Positions 19,193 through 27,474 of a DNA stretch of 62,623 nt are shown piece by piece. The stretch is from CAYSCZ01 sp964429655. GTDB lineage: Bacteria; Bacteroidota; Bacteroidia; Cytophagales; Cyclobacteriaceae. The DNA lies in NCBI GenBank assembly GCA_964429655.1, contig CAYSCZ010000012.1, positions 1 through 62,623 on the forward strand, read 5' to 3'. The position numbers and the translations under genes are program-made. The notes below the pieces were generated by a model. The model was not told the DNA's origin. It saw only the letters and a list, made by a program, of their open reading frames with translations, and searched no databases. Numbering within the stretch: position 1 is the first letter of the stretch; each line of letters begins with the position of its first letter.

Positions 19193-19214
19193 TCATAAAA
19201 TTTAAGTAATAAAC

Positions 19215-20102
19215 TTGGCTTCTAGGAAAACTTTTACCAACTGGCTGACTAATAGATATTTATTAATCATTAGAAATGAAGAGAATTTTGCAGAAAAAAC
19301 TACCATCATTTTTAATTATGCAAAATTAATATTAATCGTTTTAGTACTTTTCATTTTATTTTCAGGAGCTTCACTTTACGTTATTGCTACAGTACTTGAT
19401 GATATATTTGATCCACGAAAGGCAAAGATAGAAGCTAAAAAGCAAGTCGCACAACTTTCCATGATGGTCGATTCCCTGATTTCTGAATCCAATAGAAAAA
19501 GTTTATATATTGAGGGAATAAGAAAGACCCTTGCAGGAGAAGATGGCGTTAATGGAGAAGATGGCGTTAATAATGATGTTGATAACATACCGGCGGAAGC
19601 AAACCAAAACCTAAAACAGAAAACCATCAAAGAAAATATGGCTATAGACTCGCTCTTTAGACAAGAATTTGAGGATGGAAGTATTGGTTCTTTGAAGGTT
19701 GAAGGATTAAACACTTACGGAGAGATTGATTATCTTTTATTTAATCCCCTTGAAGGGCTTGTTTCTGGTGAATTTGATCCTTCAATAAGCCATTATGGAG
19801 TCGATATTGTTTCTGAAGAAGATGCGCCGATAAAGACTATTGCCGATGGTGTAGTGATAATGTCATCATGGACAATTGATGCAGGTTATGTTATTGGTAT
19901 TCAACACAAAGGAAACCTTATATCCATTTATAAGCATAATTCGGAAATTTTAAAAAACGTTGGTAATTTTGTAAAACAAGGGGAAATTATTGCCATAATA
20001 GGAAATACGGGCGATTTAACTACCGGCCCACATCTTCATTTTGAACTATGGTATGATGGAAACCCTGTTGATCCGGTAGAATTTTTAACATTTGGAAACT
20101 AA
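19215..20102 (+). CDS. M23-family metallopeptidase, membrane-anchored
   Basis: Probable peptidoglycan endopeptidase or divisome/elongasome LytM factor. A single membrane helix (about 34-58) follows a basic cytoplasmic N-terminus, then a linker containing an exact GEDGVN duplication (residues 108-119). The C-terminal M23 domain has all metal and catalytic positions: His193 and Asp197 in HYGVD, His241, and His273/His275 in HLHFELW, so it should be active. The only in-frame start after an upstream stop is TTG at 19215. It lies 11 bases before a bactofilin, a frequent pairing in which bactofilin polymers localise the peptidase. Confidence 0.9.
   Translation: MASRKTFTNWLTNRYLLIIRNEENFAEKTTIIFNYAKLILIVLVLFILFSGASLYVIATVLDDIFDPRKAKIEAKKQVAQLSMMVDSLISESNRKSLYIEGIRKTLAGEDGVNGEDGVNNDVDNIPAEANQNLKQKTIKENMAIDSLFRQEFEDGSIGSLKVEGLNTYGEIDYLLFNPLEGLVSGEFDPSISHYGVDIVSEEDAPIKTIADGVVIMSSWTIDAGYVIGIQHKGNLISIYKHNSEILKNVGNFVKQGEIIAIIGNTGDLTTGPHLHFELWYDGNPVDPVEFLTFGN
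19536..19571 (+). repeat. 18-bp perfect tandem duplication in the M23 gene
   Basis: Two identical adjacent copies of GGAGAAGATGGCGTTAAT (19536-19553 and 19554-19571) encode the duplicated GEDGVN linker. The copy number changes linker length by six residues without a frameshift. Confidence 0.9.
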
Positions 20103-20113
20103 TCCTAAAGCAT

Positions 20114-20539
20114 ATGTTTAGCAACAAAGCAGAAAGAAAAGGCAACGAAGAAATGACCAATTCAAACAATATTATTGGAAAGGGTACAACCCTCCAAGGT
20201 GATATTGAGACTTTTGGAAACCTAAGGGTAGAAGGGAAAATAATTGGCAATATTAAAACAAAGTCCAAAGTGGCGCTTGGCCAATCATCTGATATACACG
20301 GAAATATAGTAGCACAAAATGCTGAAATAGAAGGCAGTATATCCGGTAAGATAGAGGTGAGTGAACTTTTAGTACTAAAATCCACAGCCAATGTGCATGG
20401 GGACATCATAACAAATAAATTAATAGTTGAGTCCGGATCAACAATAGATGGAAAGTGTGAAGTTGGTGTAAACAATAAGGAGGTGAAATTTGACTCAAAA
20501 GAAAAGAAAGAAAGAGTCATCCTTAAAGCGCAATCTTGA
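20114..20539 (+). CDS. Bactofilin (polymer-forming cytoskeletal protein)
   Basis: Bactofilins polymerise into membrane-associated filaments through a right-handed beta-helix. Residues about 20-120 show the six-residue repeat pattern (GTTLQGDIETFGNLRVEGK, then GNI, HGN, EGSISGKIEVSE, HGDIIT, ESGSTIDGKCEV). Short disordered tails flank the core. It follows the M23 peptidase by 11 bases and its last 50 bases are shared with the next gene, atpZ, in another frame. It probably positions the peptidase at a site of wall remodelling. Confidence 0.93.
   Translation: MFSNKAERKGNEEMTNSNNIIGKGTTLQGDIETFGNLRVEGKIIGNIKTKSKVALGQSSDIHGNIVAQNAEIEGSISGKIEVSELLVLKSTANVHGDIITNKLIVESGSTIDGKCEVGVNNKEVKFDSKEKKERVILKAQS
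20477..20485 (+). promoter_or_regulatory. Strong ribosome binding site deciding the atpZ TTG start
   Basis: AAGGAGGTG, an almost perfect anti-Shine-Dalgarno match, ends 4 bases before TTG at 20490. Strong Shine-Dalgarno sequences are rare in Bacteroidetes. It lies within the bactofilin coding sequence (codons for Lys-Glu-Val), so part of the match could be coincidental. Confidence 0.6.
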
Positions 20540-20729
20540 TTCAACCAATACTGCGGCCAAAGTCTCTGGATTAGCCTTTGAGTTGTTTGTTATTATATTT
20601 TTAGCAGTTTGGGGAGGATATGAACTTGACGAATATCTGGGGTATTCTTTCCCGGTTTTTTTATTGTTTTTTTTGATTTTAGCCCTGATCTCTTCAATAG
20701 TTATAATTATCAGAAACCTCCCTAAATGA
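20490..20729 (+). CDS. atpZ: AtpZ/AtpI-family ATP synthase accessory protein
   Basis: Small membrane protein of the ATPase_gene1 (AtpZ/AtpI) family, which sits at the head of ATP synthase operons and helps assemble or supply ions to the rotor ring. The protein has 79 residues, a Lys/Arg-rich N-terminus and two membrane helices: AFELFVIIFLAVWGGYELDEYLG, with the typical GG.ELD turn, and FPVFLLFFLILALISSIVII. TTG at 20490 is the only usable in-frame start and has a strong ribosome site. The gene begins 50 bases inside the bactofilin gene and its stop overlaps the next ATG as ATGA. Confidence 0.82.
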   Translation: MTQKKRKKESSLKRNLDSTNTAAKVSGLAFELFVIIFLAVWGGYELDEYLGYSFPVFLLFFLILALISSIVIIIRNLPK

Positions 20730-21103
20730 GGTATATAAAACTATTTTTTCTTCCCTATACCTTTTTCAGTGTAAGCCTTTTCTTAATATGCCAAATTGAA
20801 TATGTAAAATCCTTGGGTTTACATGCTAATTTTCACACAATCATTTATTTCTATTACATACAATCATTACTTATCGGGTTGTTGTTATTTTTTGGATTAG
20901 ATAGCAAATCTTCCCCAATATTTTTTTTAGCAGGAATGGTTTTAAGGCTAGTTACAGCTATCATGTTTATAGTAGTATTGAGTTTTATTTCGATAGATAA
21001 CATGGTTCATTATATAATCAATTTCACCCTTTTTTATTTGATTTACTTAGTTTTTGAATTAACTACCTTATTATCTAACTTGCGTCTAAAAACAGATATT
21101 TAG
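20726..21103 (+). CDS. Four-helix membrane protein in the ATP synthase operon
   Basis: A 125-residue protein that is nearly all membrane: four helices at about 5-22, 36-56, 62-88 and 94-117. It occupies the subunit-I slot between atpZ and atpB, and small unnamed membrane proteins are usual there in Bacteroidetes. It probably aids assembly of the Fo sector, but sequence similarity to AtpI is not evident to me. The ATGA overlap with atpZ and the 8-base gap to atpB show cotranslation. Confidence 0.75.
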   Translation: MRYIKLFFLPYTFFSVSLFLICQIEYVKSLGLHANFHTIIYFYYIQSLLIGLLLFFGLDSKSSPIFFLAGMVLRLVTAIMFIVVLSFISIDNMVHYIINFTLFYLIYLVFELTTLLSNLRLKTDI

Positions 21104-21111
21104 CTTTCGAA

Positions 21112-22137
21112 ATGGCGAAAATCCGCTTAATTAATTTATTCATTTTCAGTTTCTTAGCTTTTTTTTTAAATACCAATCTCCTGCTGGCTGCTGAAGATAC
21201 CGATGATGAATTTAATGCTGGTGAGATGATAAATCACCACATATTGGATTCACACGAGTGGGAATTTTGGGAAGGTGTTACGCTTTATTTACCCGTTATA
21301 ATATATTCACCCGATCGGGGGGTAGAGATATTTTCTTCGAGATATTTTTCAAGCCATGGGGGACACGATACCGGACACAGTTCTGCGGAATACAAAGGTT
21401 ATAAATATGAGCATGGTACTATAATTCCAGTTGATGAGAATAGATCTGTAATTGATTTTTCCATCACCAAAAATGTTGTTATGTTATTCTTAAATGCACT
21501 GGTGATGATTTTAATCTTTTTTGCAGTAGCCAGGGGTTATTCTAAAAACAAAGACAGTGCACCCAAAGGAATTCAATCTTTATTTGAGCCAATCATAATA
21601 TTTGTTAGGGATGAGGTGGTAAAGCCAAATATTGGGCCAAAGTATGAAAAATACCTGCCTTATATGCTGACCCTTTTCTTTTTTATTTGGTTTGGAAACT
21701 TGTTGGGTCTATTTCCGGGAGCTGCTAATCTTACAGGTAATGTTGCAGTCACTATCACCCTGGCATTTTTTACCTTTTTAATAACCAATTTAAGTGGAAA
21801 TAAACAGTATTGGGTTCATATATTCAACACTCCGGGTGTCCCGTGGTGGTTGAAATTCCCTTTGCCAGTTATGCCTATGGTTGAATTCATTGGAATTTTC
21901 ACGAAACCTTTTTCACTTCTTCTTCGACTTTTTGTTGCAATCACCGCCGGTCATATCGTGATTTTGAGTTTACTGTCACTCATATTTATTTTTCAATCAT
22001 ATGCTGTTGGTATAGGAAGTACCATCCTTGTTTTGTTTATTAATATTATAGAAATACTTGTTGCTACCATACAAGCCTATGTTTTCACAATGTTTTCATC
22101 ATTGTACATAGGGCTTGCTATTGAAGAGGAACATTAA
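21112..22137 (+). CDS. atpB: ATP synthase Fo subunit a
   Basis: Subunit a provides the proton half-channels against the c-ring. It has an N-terminal signal-like segment (residues 6-27) and about 100 extra residues including a His-rich stretch, an extension usual in Bacteroidetes. The membrane core from about 120 onward includes the essential Arg in LLLRLFVAITAGHIV and the C-terminal IEILVATIQAYVFTMFSSLYIG. The length of 341 aa suits this extended form. Confidence 0.95.
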   Translation: MAKIRLINLFIFSFLAFFLNTNLLLAAEDTDDEFNAGEMINHHILDSHEWEFWEGVTLYLPVIIYSPDRGVEIFSSRYFSSHGGHDTGHSSAEYKGYKYEHGTIIPVDENRSVIDFSITKNVVMLFLNALVMILIFFAVARGYSKNKDSAPKGIQSLFEPIIIFVRDEVVKPNIGPKYEKYLPYMLTLFFFIWFGNLLGLFPGAANLTGNVAVTITLAFFTFLITNLSGNKQYWVHIFNTPGVPWWLKFPLPVMPMVEFIGIFTKPFSLLLRLFVAITAGHIVILSLLSLIFIFQSYAVGIGSTILVLFINIIEILVATIQAYVFTMFSSLYIGLAIEEEH

Positions 22138-22170
22138 TTATGAAATTTGTTCAATTTAACTATATAAATC

Positions 22171-22416
22171 ATGTTTTTATCACTTTTACTTGACATGAGT
22201 TTGGCGATTATGGGTGCTGGTATAGGTGCTGGTCTGGTTGCGATTGGCGCTGGACTCGGTATCGGTAGGATTGGTGGACAGGCTATGGAAGCTATGGCTC
22301 GTCAACCTGAGGCTGCCGGTAGAGTACAAACAGCTATGCTTATCATCGCTGCCCTCATTGAAGTTATTGCCCTATTTGGAGTGGTGGTTTGTTTCATCAT
22401 ATCACAAAAAGGCTAG
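22171..22416 (+). CDS. atpE: ATP synthase Fo subunit c
   Basis: The proteolipid that forms the rotor ring: two helices joined by the polar loop ARQPEAAGR. The ion-binding carboxylate is Glu64 in ALIEVIALFG. The residue after it is Val, not the Ser/Thr found in sodium-binding c subunits, so proton coupling is likely. At 81 aa the length is standard. A stem-loop follows before atpF. Confidence 0.96.
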   Translation: MFLSLLLDMSLAIMGAGIGAGLVAIGAGLGIGRIGGQAMEAMARQPEAAGRVQTAMLIIAALIEVIALFGVVVCFIISQKG

Positions 22417-22428
22417 ATTTCATCAATT

Positions 22429-22470
22429 AAGGACTTGTCCATGACATTAGGTCGGGACAAGTCCTTCTTT
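22429..22470 (+). terminator. Stem-loop between atpE and atpF (partial terminator)
   Basis: A perfect 12-bp inverted repeat, arms AAGGACTTGTCC (22429-22440) and 22455-22466, with a 14-base loop, followed by CTTTT. It resembles a rho-independent terminator but stands inside an operon whose downstream genes are essential. It is therefore better read as a leaky terminator or mRNA-stabilising 3' end that raises atpE output over atpF, H, A and G. Confidence 0.7.
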
Positions 22471-22483
22471 TAAAATTTAAATT

Positions 22484-22978
22484 ATGGAATTACTAACACC
22501 TGGAATTGGATTAATATTTTGGCAGACGGTAGTCTTCTTAATTTTACTTTTTATCCTGACAAAATTTGTTTGGAAGCCTGTATCAAGTGCTTTAAGAGCA
22601 CGGGAGAAGATGATAGAAGAAAACATCAAAGCTGCGGAAATTGCAAGAGATGAAGTTGAACAAATCAAATCCGATAATGAAGCACTATTAGATGAAGCCA
22701 GAAAAGAGCGTGATGAGATTTTAAAAGAGGCAACGGCTGCCGCTAATCAGATTAGGGAGAATGCCAAGGCTGAAACCTCAACCATCTCGGAGAAAATGAT
22801 TAAGGATGCCAGAGTAAATATCGAAAATGAAAAAAATAAAGCATTAGAGGAGTTAAAGGATTTGGTAGCCACTTTATCCTTAGAAATTTCCGAGAAGCTT
22901 CTTCGAGAAAAATTAAAAGAAGATGATGCGCAAAGAAAACTGATTGATAAATTGATGAAGGATATTAAAACCAATTAG
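22484..22978 (+). CDS. atpF: ATP synthase Fo subunit b
   Basis: Peripheral stalk subunit. One N-terminal membrane helix (about 10-27, LIFWQTVVFLILLFILTKFVW) is followed by a long charged coiled coil with the family motif REKMIEENIKAAE. The C-terminus contacts delta. At 164 aa it is normal. A two-base gap separates it from atpH. Confidence 0.95.
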   Translation: MELLTPGIGLIFWQTVVFLILLFILTKFVWKPVSSALRAREKMIEENIKAAEIARDEVEQIKSDNEALLDEARKERDEILKEATAAANQIRENAKAETSTISEKMIKDARVNIENEKNKALEELKDLVATLSLEISEKLLREKLKEDDAQRKLIDKLMKDIKTN

Positions 22979-22980
22979 TA

Positions 22981-23523
22981 ATGGAAGGCTCCAGGGTTGC
23001 TTATCGTTATGCAAAATCTCTTTATGAATTAGCCGAAGAGCATGAACTCGTCGAGGAGGTGAAAAGTGATATGGAGCTAATAGCATTGATTGCTTCTGAA
23101 AACCGGGATTTTGTTTTAATGCTTAAGAATCCTATCATCAAACATGACAAAAAGCTTTCAATACTGAAGCAAATACTCGAAGATAAAGTCCATGAACTCA
23201 CTGTTAGTATATTTACAATACTGACCAGAAAGAACAGGGAAAATATTCTTACTTCGATCGCCTCCGAATTTATTAACATCTATTACAATAAAAAGGGCAT
23301 CCAGTTTGCTGAATTGACCACAGCTATTCAATTAAAAAAGAATGAGCTAGGTGCTTTTAATAATTTCGTAAAAGATTTAACAAACAAAACCCCAATTATC
23401 AAAGAGAAAATATCGGATGAGTTGATTGGTGGATTCTTATTAAAAATAGGTGATCGACAAATTGATGAATCTATTTCGGGAAAGTTGAAAAAATTAAAAT
23501 ACGATCTTCATAAAAATATTTAA
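22981..23523 (+). CDS. atpH: ATP synthase F1 subunit delta
   Basis: Delta (OSCP) joins the peripheral stalk to the alpha3-beta3 head. It opens with RVAYRYAKSLYELAEE and carries the C-terminal signature around GGFLLKIGDRQIDESISGKLKKLK. Length of 180 aa is standard. It is 11 bases before atpA. Confidence 0.95.
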   Translation: MEGSRVAYRYAKSLYELAEEHELVEEVKSDMELIALIASENRDFVLMLKNPIIKHDKKLSILKQILEDKVHELTVSIFTILTRKNRENILTSIASEFINIYYNKKGIQFAELTTAIQLKKNELGAFNNFVKDLTNKTPIIKEKISDELIGGFLLKIGDRQIDESISGKLKKLKYDLHKNI

Positions 23524-23534
23524 TATATAAAATT

Positions 23535-25118
23535 ATGGCAGCGATTAGGCCTGATGAGGTATCAGCTATACTACGAGAACAATTATCAAATTTTAAGACT
23601 GAATCCGAACTCGAAGAAGTCGGAACTGTCCTCCAGGTGGGAGATGGTGTAGCCAGAATTTATGGTCTTACAAGGGCTCAGGCCGGTGAAATTTTGGAAT
23701 TTGAGAATGGACTTAATGCACTTGTACTCAACCTTGAAGAGGACAATGTCGGCGCGGTACTTTTAGGAGAGTCCAGTGATGTAAAAGAAGGTGATACCGT
23801 TAAAAGGACTGGTAAGATTGCTTCTGTAAACGTCGGCGAAGGCATGCTGGGACGAGTAGTAGACACACTTGGACAACCAGTTGATGGTAAAGGCCAGCTG
23901 GAAGGTGAACTAATTGAAATGCCCTTAGAACGGAAGGCACCCGGAGTTATTTATCGACAACCCGTTAATGAACCACTTCAAACGGGGATAAAAGCGATTG
24001 ACTCCATGATTCCAATAGGTAGAGGGCAACGTGAATTGGTGATTGGAGATAGACAAACAGGTAAGACTGCGGTTGTAATTGATACAATAATTAACCAAAA
24101 AGAATTTTATGATAGAGGCGAGACCGTTTATTGTGTTTACGTTGCCGTAGGTCAAAAAGCTTCTACTGTCGCGATGATCCTTGCCACCTTAGAAAAAGCT
24201 GGCGCTCTGGATTATACGGTCATAGTGAGCGCACCTGCTTCTACACCGGCACCTATGCAGTTTTTTGCGCCATTTACTGGTGCTTCCATCGGAGAATTCT
24301 TCAGAGATACCGGAAGGCCTGCATTAGTTATTTATGATGACCTTTCTAAGCAAGCAGTTTCTTACCGTGAAGTTTCATTATTGCTGCGTCGTCCGCCAGG
24401 TAGGGAAGCTTTCCCCGGAGATATTTTTTATTTACATTCCAGACTATTGGAGAGGGCTGCAAAAATAATTGAAGACAATTCTGTGGCGAGCCAAATGAAC
24501 GACTTGCCAGATTCCCTAAAAGATAAAGTAAAAGGTGGTGGTTCACTTACTGCTTTGCCTATCATTGAAACACAGGCAGGCGATGTATCTGCTTATATCC
24601 CTACAAACGTTATATCCATTACCGATGGGCAAATCTTTTTGGAAACCAACCTATTTAATTCAGGGATAAGGCCTGCCATCAATGTTGGAATTTCAGTTTC
24701 AAGGGTTGGTGGATCTGCTCAGATTAAATCCATGAAAAAAGTTGCAGGTACGTTAAAGTTAGATCAGGCTCAGTTCAGGGAGCTGGAAGCCTTTGCAAAG
24801 TTTGGCTCTGATTTGGATGCTGCGACTCAAAGAATAATTGACAGAGGAAGGAGAAACCAGGAGATACTTAAGCAGGATCAATATTCACCCGTTCCAGTGG
24901 AAGAGCAGATCGCGATCATCTATGCATCCACAAAAGGACATATTGATAAGGTTCCCGTACCGCGTGTAAAAGATTTCCAGGAAGAGTTTCTGTCAGTCAT
25001 GAGAAATGAACATCGATCAATTCTGGATACTTTAAAGTCAGGTAAATTGACAGAAGAAGCAACGAAAACGTTAGGTGAAGTTGCAGATAAGATAGCAAAA
25101 AATTTCAAAATAAAATAA
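23535..25118 (+). CDS. atpA: ATP synthase F1 subunit alpha
   Basis: Non-catalytic nucleotide-binding subunit of the F1 head. The Walker A motif GDRQTGKT is at 171-178 and the alpha/beta signature PAINVGISVSRVGG lies near 380-395. The 527-aa length and gap-free similarity leave no doubt. The operon ends with atpG; atpD and atpC are absent here, which is normal for Bacteroidetes, where they form a separate pair. Confidence 0.98.
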   Translation: MAAIRPDEVSAILREQLSNFKTESELEEVGTVLQVGDGVARIYGLTRAQAGEILEFENGLNALVLNLEEDNVGAVLLGESSDVKEGDTVKRTGKIASVNVGEGMLGRVVDTLGQPVDGKGQLEGELIEMPLERKAPGVIYRQPVNEPLQTGIKAIDSMIPIGRGQRELVIGDRQTGKTAVVIDTIINQKEFYDRGETVYCVYVAVGQKASTVAMILATLEKAGALDYTVIVSAPASTPAPMQFFAPFTGASIGEFFRDTGRPALVIYDDLSKQAVSYREVSLLLRRPPGREAFPGDIFYLHSRLLERAAKIIEDNSVASQMNDLPDSLKDKVKGGGSLTALPIIETQAGDVSAYIPTNVISITDGQIFLETNLFNSGIRPAINVGISVSRVGGSAQIKSMKKVAGTLKLDQAQFRELEAFAKFGSDLDAATQRIIDRGRRNQEILKQDQYSPVPVEEQIAIIYASTKGHIDKVPVPRVKDFQEEFLSVMRNEHRSILDTLKSGKLTEEATKTLGEVADKIAKNFKIK

Positions 25119-25130
25119 AGGATATTCTTA

Positions 25131-26009
25131 ATGCCTAGCCTTAAAGAGGTCAAAAACAGAATTACTTCTGTTAAATCAACTCAGCAAATTACCAGAGCCA
25201 TGAAGATGGTTGCGGCAGCTAAGCTTAGAAAAGCTCAGGATAGAATAATGCAGATCAGGCCATATTCTGACAGGCTTAAAAGAATTATAGTCAATGTCTC
25301 ATCTGCTGAAAATGATCTGATAAATAACTATGCTATAGCGCGTGAGGTTGGGAGTGTTGTTGTGGTTGTAATCACTTCCGATAGGGGTCTCTGTGGTGCA
25401 TTTAATATGAATGTTAATAAATCTGCCTATAGGTTTATTCAGGAAGAATTCCCACACATTCAGGATGGCATTCGGGTAATGCCTATCGGTAAAAAAGCAT
25501 ATGATTTCTTCAAAAATAAAGATTATGTGTTGATCGATGATTTTTATGAATTGTTTAATAATCTGGATTTTGAACATGTGAAAGAAGCAGCAGAATATGT
25601 AATGTCAGGATATGTTGAAGGGTCATATGATAGAATCGTGATCATTTATAATGAATTCAAGAATGTAGCAACACAAATAATACGGGCAGAAGATCTCCTG
25701 CCAATAACACAAGATGATACTAAAGAGGCTATTAACACCAATGAAATTGAATACATCTTTGAACCATCAAAGGAATTTGTATTTAATGAATTAATACCAA
25801 AATCCTTAAAAATTCAGTTCTATAAAGCTCTTTTGGAATCAAATGCGGCTGAACAGGGAGCCAGAATGACCGCTATGGATCAGGCAACCGACAATGCTTC
25901 AGAAATACTTAAAGAACTAAAACTTACCTATAACAGAACCAGACAAGCTGCCATCACCAAAGAGTTGAGTGAAATTGTCAGTGGTGCAGAAGCTCTCAAA
26001 GCTAATTAG
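25131..26009 (+). CDS. atpG: ATP synthase F1 subunit gamma
   Basis: Central rotor shaft. Both terminal helices are recognisable: LKEVKNRITSVKSTQQITRA at the start and RMTAMDQATDNASEILKELK with NRTRQAAITKELSEIVSGAEAL at the end. SDRGLCGAFN is present near residue 84. At 292 aa it is normal. It lies 13 bases before a UbiA-like gene that appears to share the transcript. Confidence 0.97.
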   Translation: MPSLKEVKNRITSVKSTQQITRAMKMVAAAKLRKAQDRIMQIRPYSDRLKRIIVNVSSAENDLINNYAIAREVGSVVVVVITSDRGLCGAFNMNVNKSAYRFIQEEFPHIQDGIRVMPIGKKAYDFFKNKDYVLIDDFYELFNNLDFEHVKEAAEYVMSGYVEGSYDRIVIIYNEFKNVATQIIRAEDLLPITQDDTKEAINTNEIEYIFEPSKEFVFNELIPKSLKIQFYKALLESNAAEQGARMTAMDQATDNASEILKELKLTYNRTRQAAITKELSEIVSGAEALKAN

Positions 26010-26022
26010 CTTTAAAAAATGA

Positions 26023-26838
26023 ATGCCTCATAAAATTTATACCCAGGCCAGACATTTGTCTCTTGACGTGGCGCTCGGAGGGGTTATCGGATGTATCTAC
26101 TGGGGGAAAGTCCTGTCAGTAAACTTACCGACATCTATTTTAACCTCGCTTTTTGCTTGTATCTGGATAGTTTATACATTAGATCATTTATTGGATGTAA
26201 TAAGAAACAAAAACACTGTAAGCACTCCCAGACACCAATTTCACCAAAAATATTTTAAGAGCCTGCAATTAGCTATCTGGTTTGTTGGTGCTATAGTACT
26301 ACTAAATATGTACTTATTACCCAATAGAACCATTTTATATGGATTAGTTTTAATCGGCCTAATAACCTGTTACCTCTTGGCAAATTATTGGGGCAAGTTG
26401 CATTTCAAAGAAATCTTTTCCGGTATATTTTATTCCTCAGGTGTTGTGCTCGGACCACTAAGCTTATATGAATATCCGCTAACGCTATTGGAATTGTATA
26501 TGATGATTCAATTCTCACTGATCGTAATCGGTAATCTTTTATTGTTTTCCTGGCTGGAGTATGAAAAAGATGTAGCGCATGGATTTTATTCTATGACCGT
26601 ACAATTTGGTCCGAAGAAAATATCTAATTTGATAAATATATTGTTTTTAATAACATTTATTTCTTCTATTACCGGATTGTTTATTCCCGCTATACGATTA
26701 GAACAAATAATTTTCTTTAGTATGTTATTGCCATTACTATTGTTAAAGTTTAATGAGGCATATTTTATGTTGAACGAAAGGTATCGTGTAATCGGAGACA
26801 GCATATTTTTCATTCCGATCATTTATTTACTTAAATGA
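26023..26838 (+). CDS. UbiA-superfamily-like membrane protein
   Basis: Integral membrane protein with about eight helices and the architecture of UbiA prenyltransferases. The two metal-diphosphate motifs are present in altered form: DHLLD in YTLDHLLDVIRNK (DxxxD kept, leading Asn missing), and EYEKDVAHG in place of DxxxDxxxG. It may therefore attach a polyprenyl group to an unknown acceptor or may have lost activity. It starts 13 bases after atpG and ends 9 before a methyltransferase, an order recalling menA and menG, but neither protein is a clear match to those. Confidence 0.65.
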   Translation: MPHKIYTQARHLSLDVALGGVIGCIYWGKVLSVNLPTSILTSLFACIWIVYTLDHLLDVIRNKNTVSTPRHQFHQKYFKSLQLAIWFVGAIVLLNMYLLPNRTILYGLVLIGLITCYLLANYWGKLHFKEIFSGIFYSSGVVLGPLSLYEYPLTLLELYMMIQFSLIVIGNLLLFSWLEYEKDVAHGFYSMTVQFGPKKISNLINILFLITFISSITGLFIPAIRLEQIIFFSMLLPLLLLKFNEAYFMLNERYRVIGDSIFFIPIIYLLK

Positions 26839-26847
26839 TATTCATAA

Positions 26848-27474
26848 TTGGATAGAAATACATTCGATGCTGTAGCTCCTTATTATAATACGTTGGCAAG
26901 GATATTTGTCGGTAGCTATTATTTTGATGCACAAAGTCAATTTTTAGATCAAATTCCTGACAATAGTAGAATTCTAATTTTAGGAGGAGGAGACGGGTGG
27001 TTACTGGAAAGAATTCCTGAATCACAGGTTATTCATTTTATGGATAAGTCAGAGAAAATGATGATTAAAGCAAAGTCCAGAAATTATAAAACCCAATCGA
27101 TTAAATTTATCCATGGAGACTACATGGAATATGATTTCAAAGACCATTACGATTGCATAATTGCAAATTTTTTTTTTGATGTATTTAACGAGCATAATCT
27201 CCAATGCGCTATTAATAAAACTTTTGATTTACTTGGAGATGTCGGTAAGCTTTGGGTAAGCGACTTTCAAAATACCAAGCGAATAGTAGATAAAGTTTTC
27301 ATTGACATAATGCATTTATTTTTTAGAATCTCTACCAATTTAGAAAGTAGAAAATTAAATTATATTGACAATGAGGTTCGAAATAAGTTTGTTTTAATGC
27401 ACAAAAAGAATTTTAAAAATGATTTAATTTTTTCGGCAGTTTATCAAAAACAAGCCCCTACACTTTCCGGGTAA
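26848..27474 (+). CDS. Class I SAM-dependent methyltransferase
   Basis: A 208-residue methyltransferase with the SAM-binding motif ILILGGGDGW near residue 42, an acidic residue at the end of strand 2 (HFMDKSEKM) and HGDYMEYDF as the post-motif. The substrate is unknown. The start must be the TTG at 26848, since TAA precedes it in frame and the next Met lies beyond the SAM motif. It is the last gene of the ATP synthase transcript by spacing, and its 3' end overlaps the convergent gene by 17 bases. A run of ten T (27168-27177) interrupts the coding sequence without breaking frame. Confidence 0.8.
   Translation: MDRNTFDAVAPYYNTLARIFVGSYYFDAQSQFLDQIPDNSRILILGGGDGWLLERIPESQVIHFMDKSEKMMIKAKSRNYKTQSIKFIHGDYMEYDFKDHYDCIIANFFFDVFNEHNLQCAINKTFDLLGDVGKLWVSDFQNTKRIVDKVFIDIMHLFFRISTNLESRKLNYIDNEVRNKFVLMHKKNFKNDLIFSAVYQKQAPTLSG

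Noticed and set aside
22166..22444. Sodium-driven ATP synthase
   Set aside because: The residue after the ion-binding Glu64 of subunit c is Val, so the usual sodium ligand is absent.
26023..26838. Calling the UbiA-like gene menA
   Set aside because: The first Asp-rich motif lacks its Asn, the second begins with Glu, and other men genes are not nearby.
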